From assembly GCA_014323675.1 (NCBI GenBank), contig JACONN010000002.1:310001-374000 (forward strand): a DNA stretch of 64,000 nt. The letters are read 5' to 3'. Shown here one piece after another: positions 18,796 to 27,980 of this stretch. A model generated the notes under the pieces. It saw only the letters and a list, made by a program, of their open reading frames with translations. It was not told the origin of the DNA and did not search any database. Every line of letters begins with the position of its first letter. Within the stretch, counting starts at the first letter, position 1. A program made the position numbers and the translations under genes. Source of the DNA: Hormoscilla sp. GM7CHS1pb (GTDB taxonomy: Bacteria > Cyanobacteriota > Cyanobacteriia > Cyanobacteriales > Desertifilaceae).

Positions 18796-19062
18796 GGGCG
18801 TTCGCGCTTAGCTAGGCTCATCTATTTTAAGCCCAATAGCACTCAGGAAACTAAAAATTCGATAATCTGCAAATTGTGGAAAAATTTCTGGTAAATTATA
18901 TGAAATTCTCTAAATTAATGCTACATATATAGATGATGCATCGTGACCCGTAACCCCGAAGCGGGGTTCCTACGAACGGCTCTTTTGTAGCTTTTATAAA
19001 TGATATGATAGTTTTTCACAAGTTTTCCACAGTTACCAGAATTTTTCCACAGGTGCGAGCGT
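18796..19062. other. oriC: dnaA-dnaN spacer with DnaA boxes, candidate oriC
   Basis: The AT-rich spacer contains TTTTCCACA at 19023-19031 and 19043-19051, a one-mismatch copy (TTTTTCACA) at 19012-19020, and the reverse TGTGGAAAA at 18875-18883. TTTTCCACA is the form of the DnaA box found in cyanobacteria. A small hairpin (AACCCC-gaagc-GGGGTT) lies near 18952-18968. The dnaA-dnaN interval is a common bacterial origin site. Confidence 0.6.
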
Positions 19063-20468
19063 TCAAAATTTGCTTTGGGATTTGCAGATCAGGTTGATCC
19101 GATCGCTCAACTGCCGCAATCTCTTCGCCATATCGGGATCTTTATCCCGCAGTTGAGCCACTTTATCACAGCTGTAGATTACAGTCGTGTGATCCTTGCC
19201 ACCAAACTCATCGCCAATCTTGGGTAAGCTCAGGTCCGTGTTCTGACGCACCAGGTACATGGCAACCTGACGGGCCTGGGATATTTCCCGCCGCCGGGAA
19301 TTACTCTTGAGATCTTCGATGGACAGATTAAACTCATCTGCTACCGCTGCCATCACCACTTCCGCAGACACCTCCACATTGCCAACAGGGGGATTGAATA
19401 CTGGCGCAATATTCTCCACCGTCATGGCCAAACCAGAAATCGACATATAGGCTGCTGCCCGAATTAATGCCCCCTCTAGTTCCCGAATATTGGAAGTGTA
19501 GTTACTGGCGATGTATTCTACCACATCTCGCGGCAGGGGAATATTTTCGTCTTCTGCCTTTTTCTGGAGAATAGCTATCCGCGTTTCTAAATCTGGCGGC
19601 TGAATGTCGGCGATCAATCCCATCGAAAACCGAGAACAGAGGCGTTCTTTCAACCCCGGAATCTGGTTCGGGGGCGATCGGATGCCAAGACAACCTGCTT
19701 GCCAGCTTCATGCAAGGTGTTGAAGGTATAGAAAAACTCTTCCTGGGTGTATTCCTTGCCTTCGATGAACTGTATATCGTCCACTAATAGCATATCTGCG
19801 GCCCGATAATGTTCCCGGAAGCTTTGCATGCTGTCCTTGCGGATGGCGGTAATCAGGTCTAAGGTAAATTTTTCCGTCGAGACGTAAAATACCTTAGACT
19901 CAGGTGCAATCTCTAAGCGATAGTGACTGATCGCCTGCATCAGGTGCGTTTTTCCCAGACCGACGCCACCACAGAGGAACAAAGGGTTAAACTCCCGTCC
20001 GGGAGACTCGGCCACGGCCAGGGCTGCTGCATGGGCCATGCGATTGTTAGAGCCGACCACAAATCGCGAGAATACATACTTGGGGTTTAAGTTCGTCGGT
20101 CTGGGTTGGTTTGGCGTGCCCCGATCTGGTTCCGTAGGGCGGGCGTCTCGCCTGCCTGGCAATGGCCACAGGATATCCCCGTCAGATCCGGTGGTGCGAT
20201 CGTCCGCAGCGACGACAACCTGGATTTCCACCGGCTGACCCCAAATTTCCTGCACCACATCAGCAATAGTTTTGAGATAATATTTTTGTAGCCAATTGCG
20301 GGCAAAGGGGTTGGGGGTGGAAATTACCAGGCAATTAGAAGTCATCTTCACTGCGGACGCTGGTTTGATCCAAGTCTCAAATGTCGGTCGAGTCAGTTCG
20401 ATATGTAAACGCTCCTTAGCTTGAGACCAGAGACTTTCAAGGGTAATTGCCACAGAGGGCACCTCCAC
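19063..20468 (-). CDS. dnaA: Chromosomal replication initiator DnaA, one frameshift
   Basis: Two frames (20468-19650 and 19653-19063) form a ~468-residue DnaA. Domain I ([25 protein letters not shown]), a variable linker (residues ~90-140), the AAA+ domain ([22 protein letters not shown], Walker [11 protein letters not shown], Walker [14 protein letters not shown]), and domain IV with the DNA-binding signature ([16 protein letters not shown]) are all present. The break lies in the C5 run at 19670-19674 (minus strand), just after sensor I (VVLASDRP); six C would give [25 protein letters not shown]. Some cyanobacteria tolerate loss of dnaA, so real inactivation is possible, but the single-base homopolymer site fits a sequence error. 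Confidence 0.93.
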
Positions 20469-20530
20469 AATTGCTAATTAATCATCCCCATCAGGAGAGA
20501 GGGTATTGACAAGATTCTAATTAATCCTGC

Positions 20531-20550
20531 CGAGAATCGATCGATTCTCG
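20531..20550. promoter_or_regulatory. 20-bp perfect palindrome between dnaA and htrA
   Basis: CGAGAATCGATCGATTCTCG lies between the divergent dnaA (start 20468) and htrA (start 20605) genes. It could be an operator for either, or only a HIP1-like repeat. Confidence 0.4.
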
Positions 20551-20604
20551 TCGTAAAGAATAGTAATAGCGCACTACTTTGACTGATAACGAGGACTAAG
20601 CTCT

Positions 20605-21937
20605 ATGACTAAAACAGGCGATCGTTTTCACCACCCTGGTGCTGATGCTGACAAGGGTGCTGGTAAAGCAGTGACTTGCTTGTCCCTGCTGCTGGTTGGG
20701 GCCGGAGTGACCTTTGTGGCCGATCGGCTGCTGATGACTGGTCCACCCCCACCCCCTGCTGCTCGCGCCTTGTCTAGTCCGGGGATGGCTGGGGGCTAAC
20801 TATAATTTTATTGCTGCTGCGGTGGCCAAAGTCGGCCCGGCGGTGGTCAGACTTGATGCGGACCGGACTGTATCTCCTCGGGAAGATTCACCTCGCCTGC
20901 CAGACCGACGGTTTTTCGGTCCCGGAGGTAACTGGCTACAGCAAGGAACTGGTTCTGGCTTTATCATCAACGTCGATGGACTGATTTTTATTAATGTTTA
21001 TGTGGTAGATGGTGCCAAGAAAGTGACAGTACCGTCAAGACTCTCAAGGATGGTCGTTCCTTTGACGGTGAGGTACTGGGGTCCGATCGCCTCACCAATA
21101 TGACGGTAATCAAAATCATGGCTGCGCCACGCTACGCGATCGGCTAATCATTTGCCGGTGGTGACAGTAGGGGATTCGGAGCAGCTGAGACCTGGGGAAT
21201 GGGCGATCGCGATTCGCGCAGCGGAGGGGGCCCTGCGCGTGCGCACGCTACGCGATCGGGAATCCTTTGGGGCTGGACAATACGGTCACTGCTGGAATTA
21301 TCAGTGCTACTGGTCGTTCTAGTTCTCAAGTAGGGGTCCCGGGTAAGCGAGTGGGGGCCCCCTGTTAAATCAGCAAGGCGATGTCATCGGCATGAATACT
21401 GGTATCATTGGAGGTGCTCAAGGTTTAGGTTTCGCCATTCCTATCAACCAAGTGCAGGGGATTGCCTCCCAACTGATTGCTACTGGTCGGGTCTGGCATC
21501 CTTTCTTGGGTATCCGCATGGCCACCATCACCCCTGAGTTGATCGAAAACTTGAAGGCCGATCGGTCCTTGGAGTTGAAGATCGCAGAGAACACAGGTGT
21601 TTTAATTGCCGATCGCGTAGCGTGGCGCAGCCATAGTAATCCCCAACTCTACTGAGGTTTGTAGTGAGGACTGAAGTCCTCACTACAAACCTCAGAAAAA
21701 TCAGCATCTGCCGCCGGACTGAAAAAAGGTGATGTGGTCCAAGAGATAGATGGTAAAACTGTTACCAAAGCTGGCCAACTATGGCTGCGCCACGCTACGC
21801 GATCAGCAAATAGTCCAAAAAAGTATGGCTGCGCCACGCTACGCGATCGGTGGACGATCGCTTGTTGCTGACGGTGCGCCGTCAAGGAAAAACTTTGAAG
21901 ATTGTCGTGCAACCGGGACCATTGCCGAGGAAGTATC
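20605..21937 (+). pseudogene. htrA: HtrA/DegP-type serine protease, disrupted by repeats
   Basis: Pieces in all frames assemble into an HtrA protein: N-terminal membrane segment (TCLSLLLVGAGVTFVADRLLM), VGPAVVRLDADRTVS, GTGSGFIINVDGLIFINVYVVDGAKKVTV, KTLKDGRSFDGEVLGSDRLTNMTVIKI, GEWAIAI...[49 protein letters not shown], and a PDZ domain (LKKGDVVQEIDGKTVTKAGQL...VDDRLLLTVRRQGKTLKIVVQPGPLP). At least five ~26-bp repeats (21118-21143, 21203-21258, 21609-21634, 21781-21804, 21825-21850) and a 42-bp palindrome (21663-21704) are inserted, plus small indels. The His of the triad falls in a region reading FINVYVV where TNAHVV is usual. The segment that should hold GNSGGP (21330-21380) is damaged. Not functional as read. 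Confidence 0.85.
21118..21850. repeat. Cluster of ~26-bp hairpin repeats within htrA
   Basis: Copies share a left arm ATGGCT, a hairpin core (GCGCCACGCTACGC) and a right arm GATCGG. They are at 21118-21143 (+), 21609-21634 (-), 21781-21804 (+) and 21825-21850 (+); 21203-21258 is a longer variant between two GCGATCG sites. A distinct palindrome with 20-bp arms (TGAGGTTTGTAGTGAGGACT, two-base loop) is at 21663-21704. Related copies occur at 53338, 53403, 56210, 56931, 57053 and 58374. Confidence 0.85.
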
Positions 21938-22465
21938 ATGAGTAAAACATTGTCAATTGCCCAATTAGGCGATCGGGTGCTGCGCCAGCAAGCCCGGCCA
22001 ATTGAGAATATCGAGTCGGTGCAACCATTGATTGATGACTTGATTGGCACGGCGGCGGTATCCAATGGCGTCGGAATTGCCGCCCCGCAAGTTGGGGAAT
22101 CTTATCGCTTGTTAATTGTGGCCTCTCGTCCTACTATCCGCTACTTAAACGCTCCCAAGATGGAACCGACGGCGATGATTAATCCCCAGATTATAGCCCA
22201 TGGGGATGAAATAGTCAAAGATTGGGAAGGCTGTCTGAGCATTCCCGGGATTCGGGGCTGGGTGCCGAGATATCGAGCCATTGAGGTAGAATATACCAGT
22301 AGAGACGATCGGGTGCAGCGCCTGGAGTTAACTGACTTTGTCGCCCGGATATTTCAACATGAATACGATCATCTGGAGGGGCTAGTCTTTTTAGACCGAT
22401 TGGAGAGTACCCGCGACATCATCACCGAACAAGAATATCAGAAGCAAATTGTCGATACTCGTTAA
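21938..22465 (+). CDS. def: Peptide deformylase
   Basis: Starting at the ATG at 21938 the protein is 175 residues. All three metal-site motifs are present: GVGIAAPQ (44-51), EGCLS (97-101, Cys ligand) and HEYDH (141-145, two His ligands and the catalytic Glu). It removes the formyl group from new proteins. An earlier in-frame start at 21902 would add 12 residues from the htrA tail; the ATG was chosen because MSKTLSIAQLGDRVLRQQA is the normal start of the family. It lies immediately behind the broken htrA. Confidence 0.95.
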   Translation: MSKTLSIAQLGDRVLRQQARPIENIESVQPLIDDLIGTAAVSNGVGIAAPQVGESYRLLIVASRPTIRYLNAPKMEPTAMINPQIIAHGDEIVKDWEGCLSIPGIRGWVPRYRAIEVEYTSRDDRVQRLELTDFVARIFQHEYDHLEGLVFLDRLESTRDIITEQEYQKQIVDTR

Positions 22466-22542
22466 GTTTGGTGAAGATAATTAAAAGGGATGTGAATTGC
22501 GATAGAGTAAGAGAAGTTGTTGATTGAAGGAATTAAAGCAAG

Positions 22543-23115
22543 ATGGCAATAAATCTGAGTAAAGGTCAGAGGATCGATCTGTCCAAAGAAGCCCCGGGGA
22601 TGAAACGAGCAACTGTTGGCCTGGGATGGGAGGTGAATAAAACTGACACGGGTTCAGATTATGACTTGGATGCTTCCGTATTTATGTTGGGAGAAAATGG
22701 GAAAATTCCTGACGAAAAGTATTTTGTGTTTTACAACAATTTAGAATCTCCAGATGGTGCGGTAAAATCGATGGGGGATGAAAGAACGGGAGCCCAGGAA
22801 GGAGATGATGAGACGGTCAAGATAGAGTTGGATAAAGTGGATCAGAAGATTAAAGAAATGGTGTTTATCGTCACTATCCACGAGGCCCAGGAGCGAAAGC
22901 AAAATTTTGGCCAGGTGCGAAATTCTTTCATCAGAATTTATGATGAGGAGACCAAAAGTGAGGTAGCGAAGTACGAGTTGGATGAGGAATTCTCCACGGA
23001 AGCGGCGATCGAATTCGGTCGTCTGTATAAGAAAGATGGCTCCTGGAGATTCCAAGCAGTGGGACAAGGTTTTAATTCCGGACTGCAAGGTTTTGTAGAC
23101 CAGTATGCTTCTTAA
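22543..23115 (+). CDS. terD: TerD-family stress protein, copy 1
   Basis: The 190-residue protein shows the full TerD pattern: MAINLSKGQRIDLSKEAPGMKRATVGLGWEVN, DYDLDASVFML, FVFYNNLESPDGAVKSMGDERTG and GDDETVKIELDKV. The conserved acidic residues around DLDASVF and GDDE bind calcium in characterised members. TerD proteins are linked to tellurite resistance and membrane stress, with unclear biochemical function. It forms a group with the coiled-coil ORF and a second terD downstream, all on the plus strand. Confidence 0.92.
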   Translation: MAINLSKGQRIDLSKEAPGMKRATVGLGWEVNKTDTGSDYDLDASVFMLGENGKIPDEKYFVFYNNLESPDGAVKSMGDERTGAQEGDDETVKIELDKVDQKIKEMVFIVTIHEAQERKQNFGQVRNSFIRIYDEETKSEVAKYELDEEFSTEAAIEFGRLYKKDGSWRFQAVGQGFNSGLQGFVDQYAS

Positions 23116-23136
23116 ACTGGTAGTTGAGGGAGGGTT

Positions 23137-23182
23137 AGGGTGAGCGCGTTCCCAGGCTCTGCCTGGGAACGAGGCGATCGCC
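23137..23182. repeat. GTTCCCAGGC palindrome
   Basis: CGTTCCCAGGCTCTGCCTGGGAACG forms an interrupted palindrome followed by GCGATCGCC. Related arms (GTTCCCAGGCAGAGC, CGTTCCCACGGCTCTG) occur at 27780-27905 and in vapB at 32710. Confidence 0.7.
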
Positions 23183-23233
23183 CACCAGAGGCGCCATTCA
23201 CAAGGCAAAATAACTGACAAAAAGAAAAAACAG

Positions 23234-23593
23234 ATGACGAGCAGACTTGACCAAATAGAAGAGATTCTCGCCCAGACGGCTCAGATACAGCAAGCACACG
23301 CAGAAGCGATCGCCCGTATAGATGCTCGCCTGGATCGGTTTGCAGAAGAAACGGAACGACGCATCGCTGCGCTCGATCGGTTTGCAGAAGAAACGGAACG
23401 ACGCATCGCTGCGGGAGAAAGAGCTATAGATAATTTATCCCGCAATGTCGATAATACGGCTCGTACTGTCGATGCTATGGGTCTATCTATGCAGAATTTG
23501 ATTCGCAATACTGATGTCGCGCAAGCGCGGATCTCGCAGATATGGGAATATCTGATGCGCCAAAGTCCGAATGGCGGTTCGGCAACTTCTTGA
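23234..23593 (+). CDS. Small coiled-coil protein
   Basis: A 119-residue protein, almost entirely heptad-like (QIEEILAQTAQIQQAHAEAIARIDARLDRFAEETERRIAAL...). A 14-residue unit LDRFAEETERRIAA is duplicated exactly at residues ~33-61, with the DNA repeated too. No signal peptide or enzyme motif is seen. Similar short coiled-coil ORFs are common in cyanobacteria. It lies between the two terD genes in the same orientation. Function unknown. Confidence 0.65.
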   Translation: MTSRLDQIEEILAQTAQIQQAHAEAIARIDARLDRFAEETERRIAALDRFAEETERRIAAGERAIDNLSRNVDNTARTVDAMGLSMQNLIRNTDVAQARISQIWEYLMRQSPNGGSATS

Positions 23594-23698
23594 AATTATT
23601 TGTGCCGCTGGATATCGCCACCCCTGTCAAAGTGTAGCGGTATAGTAGAAAAGTTCAATAAGCATAAGTTTTGATTCAGCAAGTTAGGAGAAGAAAAA

Positions 23699-24289
23699 AT
23701 GGCGATTAATTTGCAGAAAGGACAGACAATAGTCTTAGACAAGAATGAATATGAATTGTCGTCACTAACAATGGGTTTAGGATGGGATGTGGCTCGAACG
23801 GGAGGTTTCTTCGGTAGTGGAAAAGATTTCGATCTGGACTCCTATGCCCTTTTGCTAGCAGAAGATGGCAAGTTGAAAAACCCAAAAGAAGATGCGATCT
23901 ATTATGGACATTTGCGATCGGGCGATCGCACGGTAGTTCATTCAGGAGATAATCTTACAGGAGAGGGAGCAGGGGATGACGAACAAATAGTTCTCAAGCT
24001 GAGAGAAATCCCGGAAAAATATCAGAAAATTGTTCTGGGGGTGAATATTTATCAGGCGAAAGACCGGAAACAGCATTTTGGCATGGTAGCAAATGCTTTT
24101 GTGAGAGCGATCGATGCCAAGGGCAGGGAAATTGCCAAATATAGTTTGTCGGGTGATGCTGAGTATGATGGCAAAACTTCTATGTTAATGGGAGAAGTTT
24201 ACAAATATAAGGAAGAATGGAAGTTTAGAGCTTTGGGCAATGCAATGGAAGCTACCCTGCAAGAGGTTGTTAATTCATTCAAAGGCTAA
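23699..24289 (+). CDS. terD: TerD-family stress protein, copy 2
   Basis: The 196-residue protein has the same frame of TerD motifs: MAINLQKGQTIVLDKNE, MGLGWDVARTGGFFGSGKDFDLDSYALLL, HSGDNLTGEGAGDDEQIVLKL, and FVRAIDAKGREIAKYSLSG. It has a Gly-rich insert (GGFFGSG) before the DFDLDSYA acidic box that copy 1 lacks. RBS-like AGGAG lies eight bases before the ATG. It is a diverged paralogue rather than a recent duplicate of the gene at 22543. Confidence 0.92.
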   Translation: MAINLQKGQTIVLDKNEYELSSLTMGLGWDVARTGGFFGSGKDFDLDSYALLLAEDGKLKNPKEDAIYYGHLRSGDRTVVHSGDNLTGEGAGDDEQIVLKLREIPEKYQKIVLGVNIYQAKDRKQHFGMVANAFVRAIDAKGREIAKYSLSGDAEYDGKTSMLMGEVYKYKEEWKFRALGNAMEATLQEVVNSFKG

Positions 24290-24306
24290 ATAAAACTCAT
24301 TTTTCA

Positions 24307-24610
24307 ATGTGGCAACGACTATGGCGCCCATTAACTTTGGGGATAGGAGGATTACTCGGTAGCACGATCGCCTTTTGGGGGTTAGGGAAAATGTTAACGG
24401 GGGTTTGGCAGCAACAAACCTTTGCTATAGAATCGCCATTGCTACTGTGGATCCACGAGCAAGCTAATCCAATTCTGGATGGAGTGATGCTGATGATAAC
24501 AAAATTGGGCAACAAGGAAGTGTTGATAGTTGTGGCGATCGCGACTATTAGCATTCTCTGGTGGCGAAGTTCCCGACAGTCAGAATGGACATTTTTAATT
24601 GCCTGTCTGG
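24307..24610 (+). pseudogene. PAP2-type phosphatase, N-terminal fragment
   Basis: The first ~100 residues (LTLGIGGLLGSTIAFWGLGKML, SPLLLWIHEQANPILDGVMLMITKLGNKEVLIVVAIATISILWWR) match the N-terminal membrane part of PAP2-superfamily phosphatases. The similarity ends near 24610, before the catalytic motifs (KxxxxxxRP, PSGH, SRxxxxxH). The ORF runs on to 24696 in unrelated, repeat-like DNA. A deletion or insertion has removed the active site. Confidence 0.65.
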
Positions 24611-24663
24611 TGTGGTCAAAACCCGTTGATCGTTTCTGGGCCCTCCCAGATGTCGTATCCCCC

Positions 24664-24733
24664 TGTAGGGGCGAAGCATTATGCCGCCAATTATGACATA
24701 AATAGACATATGTCGTCTCCGCTTCGCCCTGCA
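24664..24733. repeat. Inverted repeat downstream of the PAP2 fragment
   Basis: TGTAGGGGCGAAGC and GCTTCGCCCTGCA form arms separated by about 43 bp. The TGTAGGGGCGAAGC motif is a common dispersed palindrome arm in cyanobacteria. Confidence 0.55.
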
Positions 24734-24868
24734 CCCCGCGAGAATCTCCCCGTACCAACTGTTTTTGACCATACCCCTGCGATCGCCTCAGTCTAGTAAG
24801 TAATAGGATTGGCAAGCTCGCGATTTTTACCTCATCCATTCCTCCACCCCAGGGCAGGCGGGACAACC

Positions 24869-25701
24869 CTACGAATGCTGCCGACTGAAGCAGGCCGCGC
24901 CCAAAAATCCCGCTAACTGCACTAAGACAATACTCGGTCCGGAAGGTAAGTCTAAACTGCCAGATACTACCATCCCACCCGCCCCACTCAGGGCACCAAT
25001 ACAGGCGGCCATTGCCAGAAAAGGCACAAATTGATGACACAGCAACTTTGCCGTCGCTGCGGGAATCACTAAAAAAGCATTTACCAATAGTATGCCCACG
25101 GCCCGAATGGTTAAGGCGATCGTCCCTGAGAGGAGAACAATAAACAAATACCGATATAGTTGCACCGGAATTCCCTGCACTCTGGCCAGATCGGAATTGA
25201 GAGTCAGCAGAACTTGTTCGGGGAAAGTCCAGATTAACCATGCTACAGTTATCCCAGCAGCAGTGCTAATAAGATTAAATCCGTACTGCTAATTGCCAGA
25301 ATATCACCAAAGAGAGCCGATAAAAGATTGCCTCGGTATCCTTTCAAGAAACTAAACCCGATCGTCCCCAGGGCCACGGAACCCGCCACCACAATACTTA
25401 ATATCGTATCGCTCCCTAAATCCGTCCGATCGATCAGGTAAACTACTGCTAGCCCTGAGGCGACGATAAATCCTATCAGTGAAGCAGTTGGGGGCAACTC
25501 TAATAAAGCAGCCATGACCACCCCTAAAAAAGCCGCATGACCTAAAGCATTGCCAAATAAAGATAACCTGCGTAAAATCACAAAGCTGCCGAGGATTCCC
25601 CCCAGAATTCCGAGGAGGACACCCCCAGCTACAGCCCGTTGCATAAATGGTAAGCTAAATAGACTTACCCACACCGTTCCGGAAAAATCGGGAACATTCA
25701 T
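24869..25701 (-). CDS. znuB: Zinc ABC transporter permease, one frameshift
   Basis: Two frames (25701-25249; then 25180-24869 and its open upstream part) give a ~277-residue ABC-3 permease with several hydrophobic segments. Family motifs include GGVLLGILGGILGSFVILRRLSLFGNALGHAAFLGV, TDLGSDTILSIVVAGSVALG and LFGDILAIS, then TIRAVGILLVNAFLVIPAATAKLL. The break is in GGG (CCC at 25253-25255 on the plus strand); a fourth G joins LLALLLG to ITVAWLIWTFPEQVLLTLNSDLARVQGIP. The protein forms the membrane channel with the adjacent ATPase. The ATPase gene overlaps its start by 47 bp. Confidence 0.9.
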
Positions 25702-26473
25702 GTTGATGAAAATAGCGCGTGAGAGTTGAACCGTAGATCCTGTTGATATTTTCTGTACTTAGGGCGATACTCGGTACACCTTGACACAGCAAACGGCGAT
25801 TCATACATATTACCCGATCGCAGTAGCGACTGACCATGTCTAAATCATGGGAAACTTGGAGAATAGTCCAAGCTTGTTCTTGTTGCAGTTTGGCCAGGAG
25901 ATCGGCAAATTCAGCTTCTCCCGTGGCATCTACACCCGCCATAGCTTCATCCAACACCAACAGACGGCGAGGAACGACCAAGCAATAGGCTAACAGCACT
26001 CGTTTGAGTTCGCCGCCACTGAGAACGCCAATCCGCTGATGGGCCCGGTTTTGCAGATTAACTTGTTCTAAGGCATATTCTACAGCTTGGCGCTTTCTTT
26101 TGGCATATTTGCCAAATCCCAGAAATCTCCGCTGATGATGATATCCTAAACCCACTAACTCAGCTACGGACAGGGGAAAGCCGCGATCGAAGGGCAATTT
26201 CTGGGGAATATAGCCAATACTCTGCCAAAGTTTCCCCAAATTTTTCATCTGATGCCCAAAGATTTGAATCTCCCCAGCAAGATGCTCTATCAAACCTAAA
26301 ATAGCCTGAATCAGAGTACTTTTTCCCGCGCCATTAGGACCGACGATCGCCGTATTCGTCCCAGATGATAACTGAAAAGAAACCGATTCGACGGCTGTAT
26401 ATTCACCGCGATAGATTGTCAGGTTAGAGACCTTGACTACGGGTGGTTCCCCAGCACATAAAGAATTAATCAC
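25655..26473 (-). CDS. znuC: Zinc ABC transporter ATP-binding protein
   Basis: The 272-residue ATPase has Walker A (GPNGAGKST), Q-loop (YIPQKLPFDRGFPLSV), signature (LSGGELKRVLLAYCL), Walker B (LLVLDEAMAGVD) and the H-loop (ILQVSHDLDMV). GTG at 26473 is the likely start, because GTGA overlaps the TGA of the upstream substrate-binding gene, an arrangement typical of translational coupling. It powers uptake of zinc or a related divalent metal with znuA and znuB. Confidence 0.93.
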   Translation of the reverse strand: MINSLCAGEPPVVKVSNLTIYRGEYTAVESVSFQLSSGTNTAIVGPNGAGKSTLIQAILGLIEHLAGEIQIFGHQMKNLGKLWQSIGYIPQKLPFDRGFPLSVAELVGLGYHHQRRFLGFGKYAKRKRQAVEYALEQVNLQNRAHQRIGVLSGGELKRVLLAYCLVVPRRLLVLDEAMAGVDATGEAEFADLLAKLQQEQAWTILQVSHDLDMVSRYCDRVICMNRRLLCQGVPSIALSTENINRIYGSTLTRYFHQHECSRFFRNGVGKSI

Positions 26474-27534
26474 CGGCAGACTGTCTCCAAAGTTTGCCGA
26501 TTTTGCCTCATGGCTTGAAAGTAATATTGCGGGTCAGCAGGTCCGGACTCTATGGGGTCTAAAATTTTTACTGGCACCCCCACCTGCTTGGCTATCTGCT
26601 GGATTCGGCGATCTTCAACGCTATCGGAAAGTAAGGCTTTAACTTTAAATTCCCTCGCTGCTGCGAGCACTCGCTGCACATCTCTCGGGGTGATATTGTC
26701 TTCTGGCAATTCTACTACTGCCATTTGTTGCAACCCGTAGCGTTTGGCCAGGTAAGGGTATGCATCGTGGAAGGTAATAAACCTACAACCGCCCAGTTGA
26801 CTCCGCTCGAATTCCCGATCGATCTTTTGAAGTTGTCTCAGATAAGCTTCTGCATTATCCCTATAGGTTTGAGCATTGACAGGGTCTGCGGCAATTAAAC
26901 CATCCCGAATGTTTGCCACTTGCTGTTGTGCTAATACCGGATCTAGCCAAACATGAGGGTTTCCCTCTGCGTGATCGTGACCGTCGTGGTCATCCTCGTG
27001 GTCATCATGGTCATCCTCGTGGTCGTCATCGTGGTCATCATCGTGGTCGTGGTCATCCTCGTGGTCGTCATCGTGGTCATCCTCGTGGTCTTGGTCATCC
27101 TCGTGGTCATCCTCGTGGTCATCCTCGTGGTCATCCTCGTCGTCTTTGAGAGGTTCTATCCCTGTGCTGGCATCAATTTCCTTCAGCCTCCGGTTACCAG
27201 CATTCGCCACCAACCCTTCCAAGAATTCTTCCATACCCAAGCCATTCATCACCAGCACATCAGCTAGAGCAACGGTGCGGACATTCCCTGGCCTCGCCTG
27301 GTAATCGTGAACCTCTACTCCCGGTGGGATTAAAATCTCTACTCGCGCTTCCTCACCGGCTACCGCCCTAGTAAACATATATATGGGCAGGAACGTGGCT
27401 ACTATTTTGGGAGCGCCACTCTGAGCCCTGCACGCGACATTAGTCAAGGAAATGCTAGCCAGAAATGCTAGCAAGGTTAACAAGTACCGGCGCTGCTTGA
27501 GCAGGTTTTTGACCATTGACAAATTCCTCATCAT
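26470..27534 (-). CDS. znuA: Zinc ABC transporter substrate-binding protein
   Basis: The 354-residue protein has an N-terminal export signal (LLTLLAFLASISLTNVAC, possibly a lipoprotein) and the cluster-9 metal-binding fold: IVATFLPIYMFTRAVAGEEARVEILIPPGVEVHDYQARP (first His), NPHVWLDPV (second His), FITFHDAYPYLAKRYGL (third His). Between residues ~131 and 189 is a long Asp/Glu/His run (DDHEDDHEDDHEDD...DGHDH) typical of zinc-specific members and thought to gather zinc. The run is built of 9-, 12- and 15-bp DNA repeats. It is the first gene of a znuACB operon and is preceded by a Zur-like palindrome at 27612. Confidence 0.94.
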   Translation of the reverse strand: MMRNLSMVKNLLKQRRYLLTLLAFLASISLTNVACRAQSGAPKIVATFLPIYMFTRAVAGEEARVEILIPPGVEVHDYQARPGNVRTVALADVLVMNGLGMEEFLEGLVANAGNRRLKEIDASTGIEPLKDDEDDHEDDHEDDHEDDQDHEDDHDDDHEDDHDHDDDHDDDHEDDHDDHEDDHDGHDHAEGNPHVWLDPVLAQQQVANIRDGLIAADPVNAQTYRDNAEAYLRQLQKIDREFERSQLGGCRFITFHDAYPYLAKRYGLQQMAVVELPEDNITPRDVQRVLAAAREFKVKALLSDSVEDRRIQQIAKQVGVPVKILDPIESGPADPQYYFQAMRQNRQTLETVCR

Positions 27535-27611
27535 ATGATATGCTCTTGTTCTTTGCTGGGAGTAATCGCGTCCGCCTTGGGGTTAGGGGACAGAGAACTC
27601 ATGAGAATAAG

Positions 27612-27624
27612 AATGATTATCATT
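27612..27624. promoter_or_regulatory. Zur/Fur-type operator upstream of znuA
   Basis: AATGATTATCATT is a perfect dyad (AATGAT-T-ATCATT) 78 bp before the znuA start. It matches the core of Fur-family zinc regulator boxes. Zur would repress the operon when zinc is plentiful. Confidence 0.65.
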
Positions 27625-27809
27625 TTACAGGAAACAAGAAAACAAGGCAATAGATTTGACAATTGCCACTTCCAACCCCGCTGACTGTCCCTACCGTTCC
27701 GGAAAAATCGGACACGCTTCACTGGTGGGTGTATCTCATTTTTGCTGCTCTCTGGTTTCACTCTTTTGCCCAGAAACCCCTCGTTCCCACGGCTCTGTTT
27801 CAAAACCTG

Positions 27810-27944
27810 GGATGTCTCTTGGGATCTCGATGTCTCCGGGGATCGTGTAGGACCGGTAGCCTGTCGCGCAGCCCATGGGCGTTCCCAGGCAGAGCCGTGG
27901 GAACGTGGAGGAGACATCGTAGTCGCACTACCCAAGAGACATCC
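27810..27944. repeat. Nested double palindrome, copy 2
   Basis: Outer arms GGATGTCTCTTGGG and CCCAAGAGACATCC enclose inner arms GATGTCTCC and GGAGACATC, with TCGCACTACCC before the last arm. This is the same layout as 8037-8117. The interior also holds CGTTCCCAGGCAGAGCC, part of the GTTCCCAGGC palindrome family. Confidence 0.78.
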
Positions 27945-27980
27945 TTTCTTAATTTATTACGGTACCCAGTCCTTGTCGGT

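Noticed and set aside
26913-27267. Plus-strand ORFs rich in RGHPRGHHRGH and IVVIMVILVV over the znuA acidic region
   Set aside because: They are antisense reflections of the repetitive Asp/Glu/His codons of znuA and have no independent support.
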